In this document: positions 11,641 through 24,607 of the stretch, in pieces
How the letters are laid out: each line of letters opens with the position of its first letter
Position numbering within the stretch: the first letter of the stretch is position 1
NCBI GenBank assembly: GCA_029465975.1
Contig: CM055730.1
Span: 23,930,344 to 23,994,343, forward strand
DNA length: 64,000 nt
DNA from: Dallia pectoralis
Taxonomy: Eukaryota > Chordata > Actinopteri > Esociformes > Umbridae
Reading direction: 5' to 3'
Notes under the pieces: model-generated
What the model saw: the letters and a program-made list of their open reading frames with translations, nothing else
The model's database searches: none
Told to the model about the DNA's origin: nothing
Made by a program: the position numbers and the translations under genes

Positions 11641-11783
11641 ACGCAGTTGATTAACTAACCTATGCCCGGTGCTTAGCTAAACCCAAAACAGCTGTTCTTA
11701 TAATCAACATATTGCACATGAATGCTCTCCCCTACACAGTACACACCCTGTGACAGCACAGCTCACCCATACGTAACAACTAG

Positions 11784-13115
11784 AATGTTTTCCATTTGGT
11801 CAAATCCAGAATGTCGGTTGCTTCAAAGTTTTGTCCACTAGTTAGTAAACAAATAAAGCATGAACTTCAAAATATGTAGCTGTGATGGGTTTCCCTGGGC
11901 TTTACAATGTGGCAAGGTAATGTAGGGAGTTTCCTCTGGAAAAAATTAAGTTACAATTCTTAAGAAACTGCTCACCCTCTAAACAGAAGATATGAATGCA
12001 AAGACAATGAATTCCCTGTCAATTATTGTATTCTATTTTCTAAATCTTTTAAATTGACATTAATAAACATGACTTATTTTAATAGTAATATGAAAATAAA
12101 TAAATATTTGATTAATTTTCTAATATTTGTTGTAAAAATGCATTTACTATTTGTGTATGTGACTTCATGACATAGAGTGCATGACCATACGTTTATGCTC
12201 AATATTGTATTTATATTATTATTATTACATCTTATCTAATTACTTACTGGAGAGTTCTTCATACAACCAAGTTAAATTCAAGATGTCAAACAATGCTGCA
12301 AAATCCTGGCAGACCAAAGTGAGCAACTCTAACCTGACCAGATTGTTGTTTGTTCCCTGGCTTTGCATGGCTCTGTGTTGTAAAACAACCCACCAGCTTT
12401 ACGTGTTTTATGTTACTGGATCATTTACAAAGATGGAGCGTTACTCCAAGCCAGGCTCTTCAGTCTAACCTCACAGGATACCGCATCTATCATCTCAAGG
12501 ATTTATCAGTACAGATTTTGTTATATGTAAAGTTAGAACCAAAGACATAGCACATAACGAACCCAATATATTTCTTAAAATTATGAAGATTTGTTCGTAG
12601 AATGTTCACTATTATTAGATTGTTCCTTTAGCCATTACAAAGGACGTTAATACTTAACAAATTAGAATCAGAGGTGTGAAAAATTTGTACGAAGTACTTC
12701 CACAGTTTGGACCAGAGTGATGAATATAATACAATGACATGCAGTGTGTCTTTTTTATGTAATTGATCAATGAATGTCACTGGTTAGTCATTAACTCCCT
12801 TAACCCTAATTTGGACCCTCACAAACCTGGTGCACAAGTCCAATACTTTTTCATTGTACTCATCACTCCTGGTTACAAAATAAATATGTGTATGATATAT
12901 TTTATATTTATTGTATATCTGTATATAACAAAACCTGCAGGGAGCCTAGTTTGAACTCTCACTTCTAGCTCGAGACCTGTGTGTAATCAACCTGTCAGAA
13001 AAGCGTGCTGCAGTTGTTTTTAACAATTATGAATCCGTTTTTTTTACAAAACTCAACGCTTTCAAAGATTGCTTCAATACACCAGTTGTTGGCTCAACCT
13101 CTCAGAGGAACAAAC
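11784..13115. other. Unassigned AT-rich stretch
   Basis: No gene or element recognised on either strand. Confidence 0.4.
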
Positions 13116-13195
13116 AAAAGCAGTGGTTTCCAACCAGGGGGACTAGGACCCCTGGACGTAATGGAACTTTCTACAGGGAGCACTTGAATAATGTA
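13116..13195 (+). mobile_element. Possible hAT terminal fragment
   Basis: GCAGTGGTTTCCAACCAGGG followed by GGACTAGGACCCCTGG resembles the 5' terminus of vertebrate hAT elements. No opposite end was found. Confidence 0.35.
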
Positions 13196-13597
13196 TCATG
13201 ACAATCATGAATTCTGTTGGTGGTAAAGTAACTGAAAAAAGTTAGTAATCACTACATTAGAGGATGCAAGGTCCGATCCCACTTCTGACACGAGAAATAT
13301 ACCTGCGTAGTGTTGCTGGAACCCAAAACCACCGCATTTCTCTTTTTTCTCGAGGCTCTGATATATTGCAGCATTTGACAGAAATTGTTGGGGAACAGCG
13401 ATTGCTGCTTTACTGTTAATGGCAGCATCCAGGCTAAACAATCATCAAAGTTTGATTTCGCCAGGGCTGACACACATTTTAAATCTTATGAACTGAAATA
13501 GTTTACATCTTTCTATTCGAACTACTCACGTTCTCCTCTTCTTGCAACAGACATGCAGAAAAAGGTTGTCATGGGAATGGAATCGCTTCCTGAGTAA

Positions 13598-13855
13598 ATG
13601 TACAATACTGTTCAAAAGTTTGTTTTTCAAAGAAAATGAATTAAATTACACCAAATTGATCAGAGTAGACAGTGTTAATGTTGTAAATGACGGCTGTGGC
13701 TGTAAACGGCTTTTTTTCAATAGAATATCCACGTAGCTATATAGAGGCCCATTATCAGCAACCATCAGTCCTGTGTTCACAGGAAGTTTTCTTCGCCTCA
13801 CAGGATGCAAAGTTAAAGCTTCGTGTCAGACTGGCCAATTAAAATACTCCATGGA
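13598..13855 (+). mobile_element. Internally deleted Tc1-like element
   Basis: The left part (AATACTGTTCAAAAGTTTG, then ...ATTGATCAGAGTAGACAG and GAGGCCCATTATCAGCAACC) is the 5' terminus and leader of a common fish Tc1 family. A nearly complete minus-strand copy lies at 27890-28850. The right part (GTCAGACTGGCCAATTAAAA) corresponds to the transposase middle of the same family. The intervening N-terminal coding region is deleted. Confidence 0.65.
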
Positions 13856-13872
13856 GCGGAGTTATTAAAACT

Positions 13873-14230
13873 AGGGATGCGCCGATACCACTTTTTTCAG
13901 ACCAAGGACAAGTACCTATAGTTGGGTACTTGCCAAAACCGAGTATGATACCAAGCACTAAATAAGGAGGTTGTGCAGCGTGCATTAGTTTATCATTTAG
14001 AACTTCCATGATGCCGCAGAAGCGAATGGACAATATTCATGTCATGTCAATCATGTTAACTCAATATTGTCTACAAGAAGTCAAAATGTTTTTGTTTTAA
14101 TTTAAAATAATCAGTGTGGTTATATCAGTGTGATAATAACACGTTACATTTAGGTAATCAATATTCATTTGCAGTCTATAATGTGCCTTGGTTCTTCTGT
14201 ATTATGCGCCACCTGGTGACCTGTTAATAG
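13873..14230 (+). mobile_element. Possible hAT-type terminal fragment
   Basis: TAGGGATGCGCCGATACCAC, followed by repeated 'AAGTACC/GTACTTG' words, matches the terminus style of fish hAT elements (TAGGGATGCACCGATA). The opposite end is not recognisable, so the right limit is arbitrary. Confidence 0.4.
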
Positions 14231-15859
14231 TGCGTTAGCATGTTATTTAGTCAAAATATCTTTAAATTCACTTTTCCAGTGGTTATTTTAATTAAAAAAG
14301 GATAAAGCATGCATATATATCTATGAGCATTCCTAAAAGGAGCTTCCTGTGAGCTTATCAACTCCCGCAAAAACTTTTTTTTAAGTGCCTCTGGGTCAAC
14401 TGACCCCGTTCCGTATGGAACAGCATTTGCGTCAATATTAAATAGAAACAATCGAGGTTCACATAACACAATGTTTGACTTATTGAATAAAACGTCTTCA
14501 GCTAGCTAAATTCATATTAGCCAGCTTTCTTGAGATAATTAAATTGAAAATTAAAAAAACACAATCCCTAGATAAATTTGTAGGTAAAACCATAGTGTTT
14601 GCCACTGCCGGTAAGTCTGTTTTTACATGAATTCTTTCTCTGTCTTTCTTGGAAGACATTATGAAAATATTTCAATCCAGATATTAGTTGATCAAGGTAA
14701 CCTGAAATAATGCTTGTGTAATACTTGTTACTAATCGATTATCTGTTATTGTCATCTTCCTTACTAAAGCCTATGGCCTTTGGCCCTCTGCCATCGGATA
14801 AACTAAAGCCAATATGTTCTCATGGCCTAAGGAATTAACTTTTTCCTCTCCAAGTAGCTCAGTCAGGGTTATTTTATTTCTCTATGGGGAGTCAACTACA
14901 AACAAAATCACATATAAGACAATACTGTGATATTGGTTGAACTTAATATGAGCTGTTTTGTCAGAATGTTAGAATAATAGTTGTTGTTTTGCTACCTCCT
15001 AAATTGATCAGCTTTTTCCCAAACTTGTCTTTTTGACTTCTTGTATTATGCTTTGATCAAACAGCCTTAACTGTTTAGGTAAGATACATTTGTTGAGCAT
15101 AATTTGCTGATTAGAATGAAAGTATTTTCTGTAATCAACACTACTGTGAGTACCTGTAGATTTGTTATTGGCCCAAACAAGTTATTAAAGTGTGTTTAGT
15201 TTTAGTACCCAGGTTTATGTTCGGTTTAACGGGATAATTCAAGATATAAGAGATTTGGGGTTATTTCGCATATATTCAGTGCAGACAAACTGATGAATCC
15301 CATTTGTATGTTTCTGCGTGCAGTTTGAAGAAAGTTGAGGATAGCAAATCCTTATCTTATCAGTGAAATTGCTGGTTGTCAACAACTATATACTTTTCTG
15401 AATTCGGGGAAATTCACAAATATTTATACTGTATATGTGTGCCACTCATACTGTTTTAATACATTGTCACTCATTTGTATCCAATACTGTCTGTAGTAAA
15501 CTCTCTAGGTACCCATATTTTCATTCTCCTGTCAAGTTGAATTCTTGAGAAGTGTAATACTTTCTGAAATGCTCTTCTTTTACTTAACCATGTTTTGGAG
15601 ATGGTGACAAAATCTTTGCACTGATTACCTTCTTTGCACTGATTACCAAGCATGCAGTTTGTTATAAAAATCACTATATACTACTGAACCTTCTGACTTG
15701 GCAGTCATAAAGAAAGCAAGCAGCAAAAATAATGTGAGTATTTCCACCTGTTGTTTCTTATAAGCTTTAACCTTTTTATTTTAATACATGGTTTAAAATC
15801 TAATGGTGTATTCTCGATATGTTGAACTTCTTGGTTGTTAGGAAACACAATAAATCAAA

Positions 15860-15860
<1 letters not shown>
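14231..15860. other. Unassigned stretch
   Basis: No gene seen. Only short frames occur. Confidence 0.4.

Positions 15861-15904
<44 letters not shown>
15861..15904. repeat. (CA)22 microsatellite
   Basis: Uninterrupted CA run. Confidence 0.95.
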
Positions 15905-15905
<1 letters not shown>

Positions 15906-18900
15906 CTGTGTAGTATAATAAAAAGCATGTACCACACAGCAAAAACATCTTCTAAACCTAGTAAGCAAGCTGGAACCACAAGGATTGAACTGTAGAACTA
16001 AACAAACCAAGCTCTTGAACTAAAACACTTGTTTAAGGCAAGAACCACATGCATGTCCAGACCCTGAGCTTTGCCCCCACCTTGCCTGGGGAGGAGAGCC
16101 CCTCGTGGGTGTCAGGGTTAGTGGCAGGTAAAGATCAGGAGATCAGAGAGGTTACAAGGGAGAGACTACATACCTTTCTCTAGTGTCCCCGTAAGAAAGC
16201 GGTAGAAAAAGCGAAACACTTTGGTCAGCTGTCTCTTGCATCTCTTCCGGCAGTGGCTCATCTTGGCTCTTGTCGTGGCTAACAGTAGTCACAATCAATG
16301 GTGGGGTTAACAGCAAGGGTTGGGGTTGTGGAATCAACAAGGCGGAATACCAGGGCAAAAAGAGGCAAGGAAAAAGGGGTGTGATGAATCTCTGCTTGCT
16401 GGTCTTTCTCTCTCTCCTCCGACAATCGATCCGTCTTTACCGCCACCTGTAGGACTTTAACTGACAACCAATGACAGTGTCCTGTCTCCTCCCCCTAAGC
16501 TTGTGCGGATCCCCTCACTCGATCTGTTTGGTTGGAAGAGTGGTGGAAAATTCCGGACAGTGTGACAGTTTTTCTCCTATTGCATTAAATAATCTACTTT
16601 CTTCTGTCATTTATTTGTGTTCTTTTTCTCAGACCCATCAGTTTTTTTACTAAATGCTTAAAAAACACAAAGCGACTTGATATGGTTTTGCCAGCAGGAA
16701 AGTAAGTGTGCATGTGTGAGTGTAAATGTGTGTGTGCTGGCAAGAGAGTAAGTAAAGCGACAGGGAGAAACAAAGCAAAAGCGGCAATTAGCGTCACGGT
16801 CCTCTACCTCTGCCATCCCTTCCTGTTTGCTTCTATTTTCTGGGACAGGGGGTGGGAGGGAATTCCCTGTCCTCAAAGCTTTGATTTGGAGATGAATAAA
16901 ATGTCTAAAGAAAGGAAGAAAGGAAAAACAAGTATTCTTCCTCATCCTACTAGTTGGACAGCCGCGCAAAATCTGATAGAAAGACAAGAGGGAGATTTGG
17001 AGAGAATCAGTCTCTCTGCTCCTGTTCACTCCCAGTCCCTGACTTGTCACTCAGTCTGTGGAGTGGAAGGACATTTTTCTACAAGAGACAGTGTTCACTT
17101 GTAGAACTGTCTTGTAGGGACAGTTTTCTATAAAATAATGTTTTTACCTCGCTCTTTACCTCTATATTTCTCAATCAATCTGCTCCTAACAATCTTTCCC
17201 ATCTTTATCTCACCGTCTCTTTCACTCTCTCTCTCTCTCTGCTGGATCCTGAATTAGTGGTGATTATGGTTTCCAAGGCGACGACGGACTCCAATGGATT
17301 ATCTCTAACTCCAGATAAAACCATAAAAAATTACCATACAACCTAGACGTAATCATTAAACAGATGTTTAATGATACTGTACTACCCAGACAGAACCTTT
17401 CAAAAACTACCTACATTTCAAAAACTAACTAAATGACAATGTCAAAGAATCGCATCACCAACATCTGCTGGAAGAGGATTCAGATTTCCTATTTCCTATT
17501 ACTTCACACACAACTGACAGTTGATAGTCTAGGTAGTAAATGTTTTATGGCCTCAGCTATAGCCTCAGGCAAAAAAATGTGGCGATAGAAACAAGCAGTT
17601 ATTTCTCTGCAGGTTAGACAGGAGAATATAATAAACATTGTGAACATTTTCAGTATTGAGTTATTTGTATAACAACTGTGCTTTGTTATACAAACGTAAC
17701 TTTAAATAAGCCGGGGTAAAAGTCTAGGTAGTAGGTAGCGAGTATGAGACTTCTGTGAGCGAGCGCTTGCATGCAATCGTTAAGGTTAAAAATGAGTCCA
17801 TCCAAAAGGGTAGATACAATATAACTTAATAAATGGGATTAAGTGGCTTTTCAGATATGAAATATACACAAATACAGATAATTAGCCACGCACACATAGA
17901 CACACTGGTCTGGCAGAAGGTATGCAGGAAAGTGGGAGTGGGAAACAACATGGGGTATATATTGGGTCCGGGAGTTGTGTTGATGGGGGGCCTGGAGGTG
18001 TTGTTCTTCTAACTGTGTGACACATGTACAGGAGATGAGCCAAAACACAGCTCTCAATCTGCGTGGGGTGGGAGATTATGAATCACCACATAGATTTCCG
18101 GGGTGTGAGGCCAATTTTGCATGTTTTGTACCTCAAAAAGTAGCTCTAAAACTATCCCAAAACTTCTATACGTATCCCCATTGCCTAAAACGTATTCTAA
18201 CACTAACCATTATTCCAATAAAAAAAATCCAAGTCAAAATGTCTTAACTTCAAAATCCCTTCACATTGTATAAAACTCAAACCGGTCCTAACTTTGATAG
18301 GAATTTATGTAAATACACGCAGACTTCATTGAATATATGGCCTCAGAAGTAAAAAAAAATACTCCGGTAAAATCTGGACTACCTTTATTTAACCTTTCAT
18401 CTTTATAGACTTTCCAGTTCATGTCCTTGGCTTGCTGATGTAGATAAAAAACAACAATCTGTTTCATTGTGGCATCTTGTCACATTTTAACCTAGTCAGC
18501 AAACAAAGATTTTGGATCAGATTAATCAAAAGAGTAAAAGAGTAAAGAGGTGTATCGATAGACTTATTGTAATGTCACCAATACATGCACCTGCTTTTGA
18601 TTCCGTTCCCACAAAATGTTTACCTCAACCACAGTCTAGGATCAGGTTAAACAAAACCATACACTTTGTGAGACAGCAGCTGTGAGTGACAATGTTGTCT
18701 TTGGTTTGAATCTCACACACTTAGTCCCAAACATGAACAATCTGCTCTTCAACTGAATCAAATCTGTGCCGCATTGAGCCATTACTTCTGTACTCACGGG
18801 GTTTGAATACTCACTGATGGCAAAGAAAACAGGCATAGTGAATGCTCCTGAGTATTAGTGTCAAATAGACAGAGAGTGAAAAGAGAGCAAGGGTTAAATG

Positions 18901-19955
18901 AATGACGTCCAGAGAAAGGGGTAGTAGAAAGAGGAAGCAGAAAAGAAAGCGACATTATAGAGATGAACAAAATTGCGTATGAGATATGGAGACAGTGAAC
19001 ATATCTCACACTCACAATCATCTCTTTATGTTGCAGACCGAAGGACCAGCTGGTATGACACACCACAAAACACTCAATTCTGTGAACATAATGGAGAGCG
19101 TAAAATAGAAAGAGAAAATGTATATTAATTAGGAGAAAATTTGGATTTGATTGAGAGAGAACGAGAGATGTGGACATGATTTAAGAGAAGCGGCAAAAGA
19201 GAGACAGGTGGAAAAGGGTGCAAGAGAGAAGAATAAAAGAGAAGCACCAGGTGGAAGGGCTTGGGTCGAAAGATTATGCTGGCTAACCCAAACATCCCCA
19301 TGCACCTAAAATAATAATTTGAGGTGGAACTTTTAAACAATATACAGGGCTGGATCATATAATGGGCTGGGTCCCGTTTGTTGTGGTTTGATACAGAAAG
19401 GGTGAAAAGTCTAATACTACATTCACACAGCCCACTCGCATATCGCTAAATATCTGGTGAGCTGTCGCTGAGCATCTCTAGCGTGCACTGTGCCTGCTCC
19501 GGATGGGACTTGTCTTCTTAAAAATCAGTCTATGCAAATATGAATAAGTATTATAAAATTATTTGCATGACTCCACTACTAAATTGTATTACCTACCAAC
19601 ACATGCCAACTCAATGATTTTTCAATGTTCATATAGCAATTTACTTCCTTTTACGTTATGCATGTATCAATCACCCGTGATCCCAACAATCTTTGATTTG
19701 TTTTCCATGCATCCATTTTTATTCTGGTATGTCTGTATCAAGCCAGAGACGCATAATAAATAATCTGGAAACCAGACATTAGATTGATAATTTTCTCGTC
19801 CATGTTTTGAGCTAGCAAGCTAGTTTTAAAAAGAGAAGCGACTTCTTGAGTAGAAAAGAGAAGGGACTTCTAGATGCAGATATTATATAATAATATCTAA
19901 CCTGCCATTGGTTGACATCTCAACTCTCAAATGTAGGGAGTGTGGTGCGCCACAG
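15905..19955. other. Unassigned stretch, no gene seen
   Basis: This is the longest stretch of the window without recognisable elements. Frames up to 132 codons (for example 16706-17104 plus and 18794-19177 minus) show no conserved motif and overlap antisense frames of equal length, so I treat them as chance. It may include host intergenic or intronic DNA. Confidence 0.4.
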
Positions 19956-19959
19956 GGTT

Positions 19960-20425
19960 GCCGATCATAAACCTTCCAACTTCAGACGGAAAATAATTCC
20001 TCAATAGGGTTGAGGAAAGGAGAGTAGCGGGCAGGTAGAGGGTTATGAATCAGGGATGTGTCTGAAACCATATTGAACCACTACTGCCTGGTGGAACCTA
20101 ACATTGCCCCACACAAATACATGAGGGAGCTTTCTTGGCGAAAAGTATTGATGATAGAATTGGCTGTTGCTCTTTTTAAAATTAGGATAAACTAATCTGC
20201 CAGCCTGTCCCATGGTAAGGCCCTGGTTTACCACAGTATAAAGATGATGGTTCAGACTTCATTAGAGACAACAGTTCTGCCTCGCTCGATTTGACAATCA
20301 ACGTTTTGACGGGCCCCATGCCCACCTCTCTGACCCCTCTGTGGGTGCCCATGCCCACTTCTATGACAGTTCCCATGCCCACCACCCGTCTGACGGAGCA
20401 CTTGGCCACGACCTCTTTCTATTTC
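19960..20425 (-). pseudogene. IS630/Tc1-superfamily transposase relic, internally deleted
   Basis: Reading the minus strand from 20409, a Met-Gly/Arg-rich N-terminus (VGMGT repeats) is followed by a frameshifted helix-turn-helix-like segment (NQGLTMGQAGRLVYPN, then about 20 residues with SQFYHQYF). It then jumps directly to VWGNVRFHQAVVV, the second-aspartate block of the DDE core (usually W-D-N-V-x-F-H). About 100 residues of the usual protein, including the first catalytic Asp, are missing, and Asp is Gly in the remaining block. Downstream sequence near 20000-19960 still suggests an LNPIEE motif. A terminus of what may be the same family lies at 63636. Confidence 0.5.
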
Positions 20426-20986
20426 TTCCTATCTATCCTGCTTCACGTTGAAAGAAAATGCCACTGTTTACCCTTCCTTTATATGGTGACCTATTACAGT
20501 GATTAATACCTCTAAAAAAATATAAACATCATTACTGGGTGGTTTCTTTGTATGGCCCAATATATCCCAGAACTATTGAAAAATATTACTATTTGGCAAG
20601 GATAAAGTTGTTAATAACTGCTTGATGGTTTTACTTTTATCAATGGGAATTTTGATTTTACAGATGAATTCACACACGGTTGTGCCACATTAGTTGCTAA
20701 TTTGCCTTCTTTGTATTCTCTAAATCTGAAATAGAAATATACTACATAAACATCTCAATTAACACATTACAAAAGAAGAAATGTTTTTCTGATTGCCTAT
20801 ATAAATATAATTTCAGTTTAGCTTACATAAAATCCACCTTCTGTCCATGCACATGGATAGGTGCATGTATATCTTAAAATGCCAAAACCAATTCTTTTCA
20901 GACACCAAAGGAATGTATCTGCCCTCTAGTGGCATTACAGATATAGAGTCAGCAGAGGTACGCAGAGGCTATGGGCTATGTCTGCA

Positions 20987-21027
<41 letters not shown>

Positions 21028-21590
21028 CAACATATTTATTAATTACTATGGACATGGAGAAAGCTTCACTTCTCATTTTAATCCACCCTCTTTTTGATTG
21101 TATACTAAAAAGAAAACGGGAAATCCTGTTAGACAGATATTCTGTAATAAATGGAGCAAAGCGAAACTTTCTTCTGAAAGAGGTAGAAACAGTTATGGTT
21201 AATGGAGTCTAAAGGGGCCCATTAGACTAAACAAATGATGAATGTCTCCTCCACAGAGAGAGAAGCAGAACCATGGTTGTGATGAAAATTCAAAAGCTAT
21301 TGTTTGGACACAGTTTCATTGAAGGAAGTGTGTGTGTTTAATTTAGTTTAATTTTATGTAGCTTTGCTTCTGTCAGTTCTATAGGTTTTCTTGCTTTGTG
21401 AGTGATGACTTTGATGGCAGTTGGTTTCAGAGTTGGAATGTAAGCTCCGCCCACTCCATTGATTATAAATGAATGTCTGCCTCTAGAGCAGATCTGTCTT
21501 CAAGATATCTTAAAAAATAAATACAAATGTGTGTTTTAAAAAGTGATCTTACCATGTTTAAAAAAGCACACAGACTGTCTATAATTGGAC
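20426..21590. other. Unassigned stretch with (CA)n at 20986-21026
   Basis: No gene. The CA run is about 20 dinucleotides. The 121-codon plus frame across it is not gene-like. Confidence 0.5.
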
Positions 21591-21599
21591 ACTGAAACA

Positions 21600-22270
21600 A
21601 GTTTAGTTATTTCAGCTGTTTACCAAAATAAATTACATAATTGAATATGGGCTTAAAGTGCATCACATCCGAATTGGAGGAAAGTTTTAGAAATTACAGC
21701 TCTTTTTCATGGGACCAAAAGTAATTGCCTCAAAAGCTATTTCATGGGCAGGTGTGGGCTACTTCTTATTAGTTATTTTATCATCAATTAAGCAGGTAGA
21801 GGTCTGGAGTTAATTCCAGTGTGGCATTTACATTTGGAAGCTGTTGCTCTGAACCCACAGCATGCAGTCAAAGGACCTCACAATGCAAATGAAACAAGCC
21901 ATCCTTAAGATGCAAAAAAATCAATCAGAGCAATAGTAGGAACATTAAAAGTGGCCAAATCCTCAGTTTGGTACATTCTGGGAAAAATGAACATAAACAA
22001 ACAAGAACAAAAAGTACCTAAAACAGTGAGCCAAGTTCCGGAACAGCATTTCTTCGACAGATGTAACTAAGATCAACCTGTATCAGAATGATACAAAAAT
22101 GTGAAGAAAAAAGTATGGAGGCTTGGAATGGCTCATGATCCAAAGCATACCACATATGTAAAACATGTCCAAGGAAGTGTGATGAAATGGGCATGCATGG
22201 CTTCCAATGGCATTGGGTCACTAGTGTTTGTGATAATTTGTCCAATTACATTTGAGCCTGTAAAATAAAA
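21600..22270 (+). mobile_element. Tc1-like transposon remnant
   Basis: The 5' leader (GAATATGGGCTTAAAGTGCA, CACATCCGAATTGGAGGAAAG, GTCTGGAGTTAATTCCAG) is shared in reverse orientation with 57560-58010. The coding remnant covers the N-terminal helix-turn-helix (KQAILKMQKNQS..., VAKSSVWYIL, 21890-21985), then jumps to the core (QVPEQHFFD..., KINLYQND, GLEWLMIQ, MKWACMASNGIGSL, 22025-22225). Frameshifts and a deletion between these blocks make it inactive. Confidence 0.7.
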
Positions 22271-22374
22271 CATGCAACCATGTCCTTCATATGATGTTAG
22301 GATCAATTTGACCTGTGTACACACCAGCTAGAGGGACAAGTAGGTAGCAAATTGCACTGTGAGGGACAATTGGA

Positions 22375-22601
22375 TGGACCGACTTTCACTTTGTTACAGC
22401 CTGGACAAACCGCTCGTGGGGTTTAGAAGCCGTTGCTCCTTCTGGCAGTATATGGCCTCCAAATTATTTGCAAGGTACGAAATCCAAATCTGGACTGCCT
22501 GTGATGCTGTATCATCTTATGCTTTGGAACCTGCAAATGTATACAGGAAAGTAATGGAGAAGCCCCTGAGAGAAACCAGGAGACAGGTGGTGCTGGAATG
22601 A
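22375..22601 (+). pseudogene. piggyBac-type (PGBD4-like) transposase fragment
   Basis: An 80-codon frame (22359-22601) contains SLDKPLVGFRSRCSFWQYM and IQIWTACDAVSSYA, matching the PGBD family pattern in which a catalytic Asp precedes a 'LxxFRGRxxFxQYxPxK' segment and 'YGIKxWxLCD', followed by a 'VYTGK'-like stretch (here NVYRKVMEKPLRETRRQ). It corresponds to one central block of a roughly 550-residue transposase. Small indels are evident. The LINE at 22606 abuts its 3' edge. Confidence 0.65.
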
Positions 22602-22605
22602 TACA

Positions 22606-23759
22606 AAGATGGCGCCGTCGACGGCAGCCACGACTCTAAGCTGCGCATTTGTTTCTATGTGTATAAAATCAGTGTAATGTGACAAATCTCAGATCGTTTT
22701 TTTCAAGAGAGATTGTGCTAAACATTAGGGAAACTACTTCTGTGGATTTATTCTCTGAATTTCTTGAATCATCTGCCGAAATACTGGACATTCTAGTCAA
22801 AGATATGTCTGCCCTTGGCTTCAGGAAGAGCCACTGGAGAGGGAAGAGTAGCTGGAGCGCTTGTTCGTTCAAGACATAGAAGACTTAAAAATAGTCTGTT
22901 ACCTGAAATAATCCTCACAAACGTGCGCTCACTCAGCAACAAAATGGACAAACTCTTACTGCTGCTGTCAGGGAAATACAGAGATCGCTCCTCTTCTTCT
23001 GCCTTGTGTTTTACGGAAACATGGTTAGGTGACTGCATACCAGATTCTGCGGTGAGCCTGCTTGGCATCTCACTCCACCGGGCAGGTCAAAAGGTGGTGG
23101 AATATGCTTCTATACTAATGACAAATGGTGCAATGACATAACAGTCATCTCCCAGAACTGTTCTCCTGAACTGGAATATGTTTTTCTTTAACTGCAAGCA
23201 ATTCTACAGTCCGCTGGACGAGCTACCTAAATACAAACTATTTATTAATATCCAGACCAGAGATGCAAATATTCTAGACCACTGTTACACGACTGTGAAG
23301 AATGCCTACCATGCTGTGGCACACGCTGCACTGGGCCTCTCGGACCACGTGATGGTCCACTGTAATGGACCTCAAACAGAATAGAGTGGATTCAAGCGCA
23401 GAGCACTGTATTTAATGAGGTGCAAACACTATAAAAATTGTTTTGCCGTTGTACAGGCAGAGATCCAAAACCAGTAATCCAATACACGAGAAGACAGACC
23501 AGTCGCCCTAACCTCTGTGGTTATGAAGTCTTTTAAGCGCCTGGCGCTGTCAATCCTCAAGACCGTCACTGATCCAGTACTTGACCCATTGCAGCTTGTC
23601 TACAGAGCCAACAGGTCTGTGGACAACACGATCAACGTGGCTCTCCACTTCATTCTCCAGCATCTTGGTTCCTTGGGAACCTATGCCAGAATCCTGTTCA
23701 ACACCATAATCTCAGCCCTCCTCCAGTATGAGCACTCCACCATGGGAGTGCCCTTGTAA
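22606..23759 (+). mobile_element. Degenerate LINE: AP-endonuclease and partial reverse transcriptase
   Basis: The element begins near AAGATGGCGCCGTCGACG. The frame from 22815 gives LTNVRSLSNKMDKL and ALCFTETWLGD, the first two catalytic motifs of an APE-type endonuclease (N-R and E-T-W). At 23270-23380, ILDHCYTTV and LGLSDHVMVH give the terminal SDH motif. After a deletion, 23500-23720 gives RPVALTSVVMKSFKRL, DPLQLVYRANRSVD and LGTYARILFNTI, which are reverse transcriptase blocks in a CR1/L2/Rex-like arrangement. The catalytic YxDD block and 3' end are missing. Stops and a frameshift at about 23140 show it is dead. Confidence 0.75.
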
Positions 23760-24603
23760 GCATGCAAATGATTGGGAAAACATCTGACCAACACCCTGTT
23801 GTTACAATTTGTTTACAACAGTTTAAATCCAGCCCTCAATTGTTTTGTTTGGTTTGATTTTGCATCAATGAATTACAAAAAGTACTGAAAAGATTTTGAT
23901 CTGTAATATATTCCGTTCATCAATACCCAATTTGTAATTTATGTGTTCCGTAAAAGTTTTCGAGCAGTGTATATTGTTTGGAATTGAGATGACAATATAC
24001 GTTTTTTTAAGCACCTAAAAATTTAAAAAAATGTCCTGGGTAAACTGGACCCAAACATTACCAATAACATTATTTTAGTTCTGTATTATGTTCTCAGTCA
24101 CTTTTGTATTCTGTTTTTGAACGTAGCTCTGCCTTTCATTTTTATTTATTGATTTCACTGTGTTGATTTCTCTTTCCATTCCTGTCTTTATTTGGCACAA
24201 GGTGGTATATATTGTCACACTTAATATATATACACCACAGAAAACTACACAATTATTGTCTGATAATATCTTACTAAACTACAATTGGTCACACTTGGGC
24301 TTTACTGGCAAATAATGAAGTGTAAAATACCTGACTAATTCGGCCTTGTGTATTTACTGCATTGAAATGGTGCAGAACAACATATTAATTGGAATACAAT
24401 TGATTTCAGTACAACGGCTAGCTGTCTTACTGATGCAACAATGCATTCATTTGCATTGATTTCAAGCAGGTTAGCTTCTCTTTTGCTTCCATAGAGTAAT
24501 ACGGTCACTCCTAAGAAGGCTAATTTTAAAAGTTTGTAGGTGATAAGGTTAAGGGCCAATAAAGTTTTGGGAACTCCTGTGTTACTGAGAAAGGAAGATC
24601 AAC
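23760..24603. other. Unassigned stretch
   Basis: AT-rich, with no recognisable element. Confidence 0.4.
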
Positions 24604-24607
24604 CAGG

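Larger units (their letters stand above)
10317..11778 (-). mobile_element. LTR of a Ty3/Gypsy element with nested pogo element and minisatellites
   Basis: Read on the minus strand, the block starts TGTTACGTATGGGTGAGCTG at 11778 and ends GCAAGTCCGTGACA at 10317. The first 140 bp match two other LTRs here (28946 and 31149), sharing GGGTGAGCTG, GTCACAGGGTGT, AGGGGAGAGC and CAGCTGTTTTGGGTTTAGCTAAG in pieces. The flanks ACTAT (10312-10316) and ACTAG (11779-11783) match at four of five bases, a probable worn TSD. Subtracting the pogo insertion leaves about 0.6 kb. The promoter part seen in the 28946 copy is replaced here by tandem repeats. Confidence 0.65.

Noticed and set aside
11361..11650. Pro/Gly/Ser-rich frames on both strands
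   Set aside because: Generated by 15- and 33-bp tandem repeats inside an LTR.
14850..14870. tRNA/SINE box A-like GTAGCTCAGTCAGGGT
   Set aside because: No box B at the right distance and no tRNA-like fold or SINE tail.
16658..17104. Opposing 130-132-codon frames
   Set aside because: They overlap antisense, lack recognisable motifs or splice context, and have compositions typical of chance frames.
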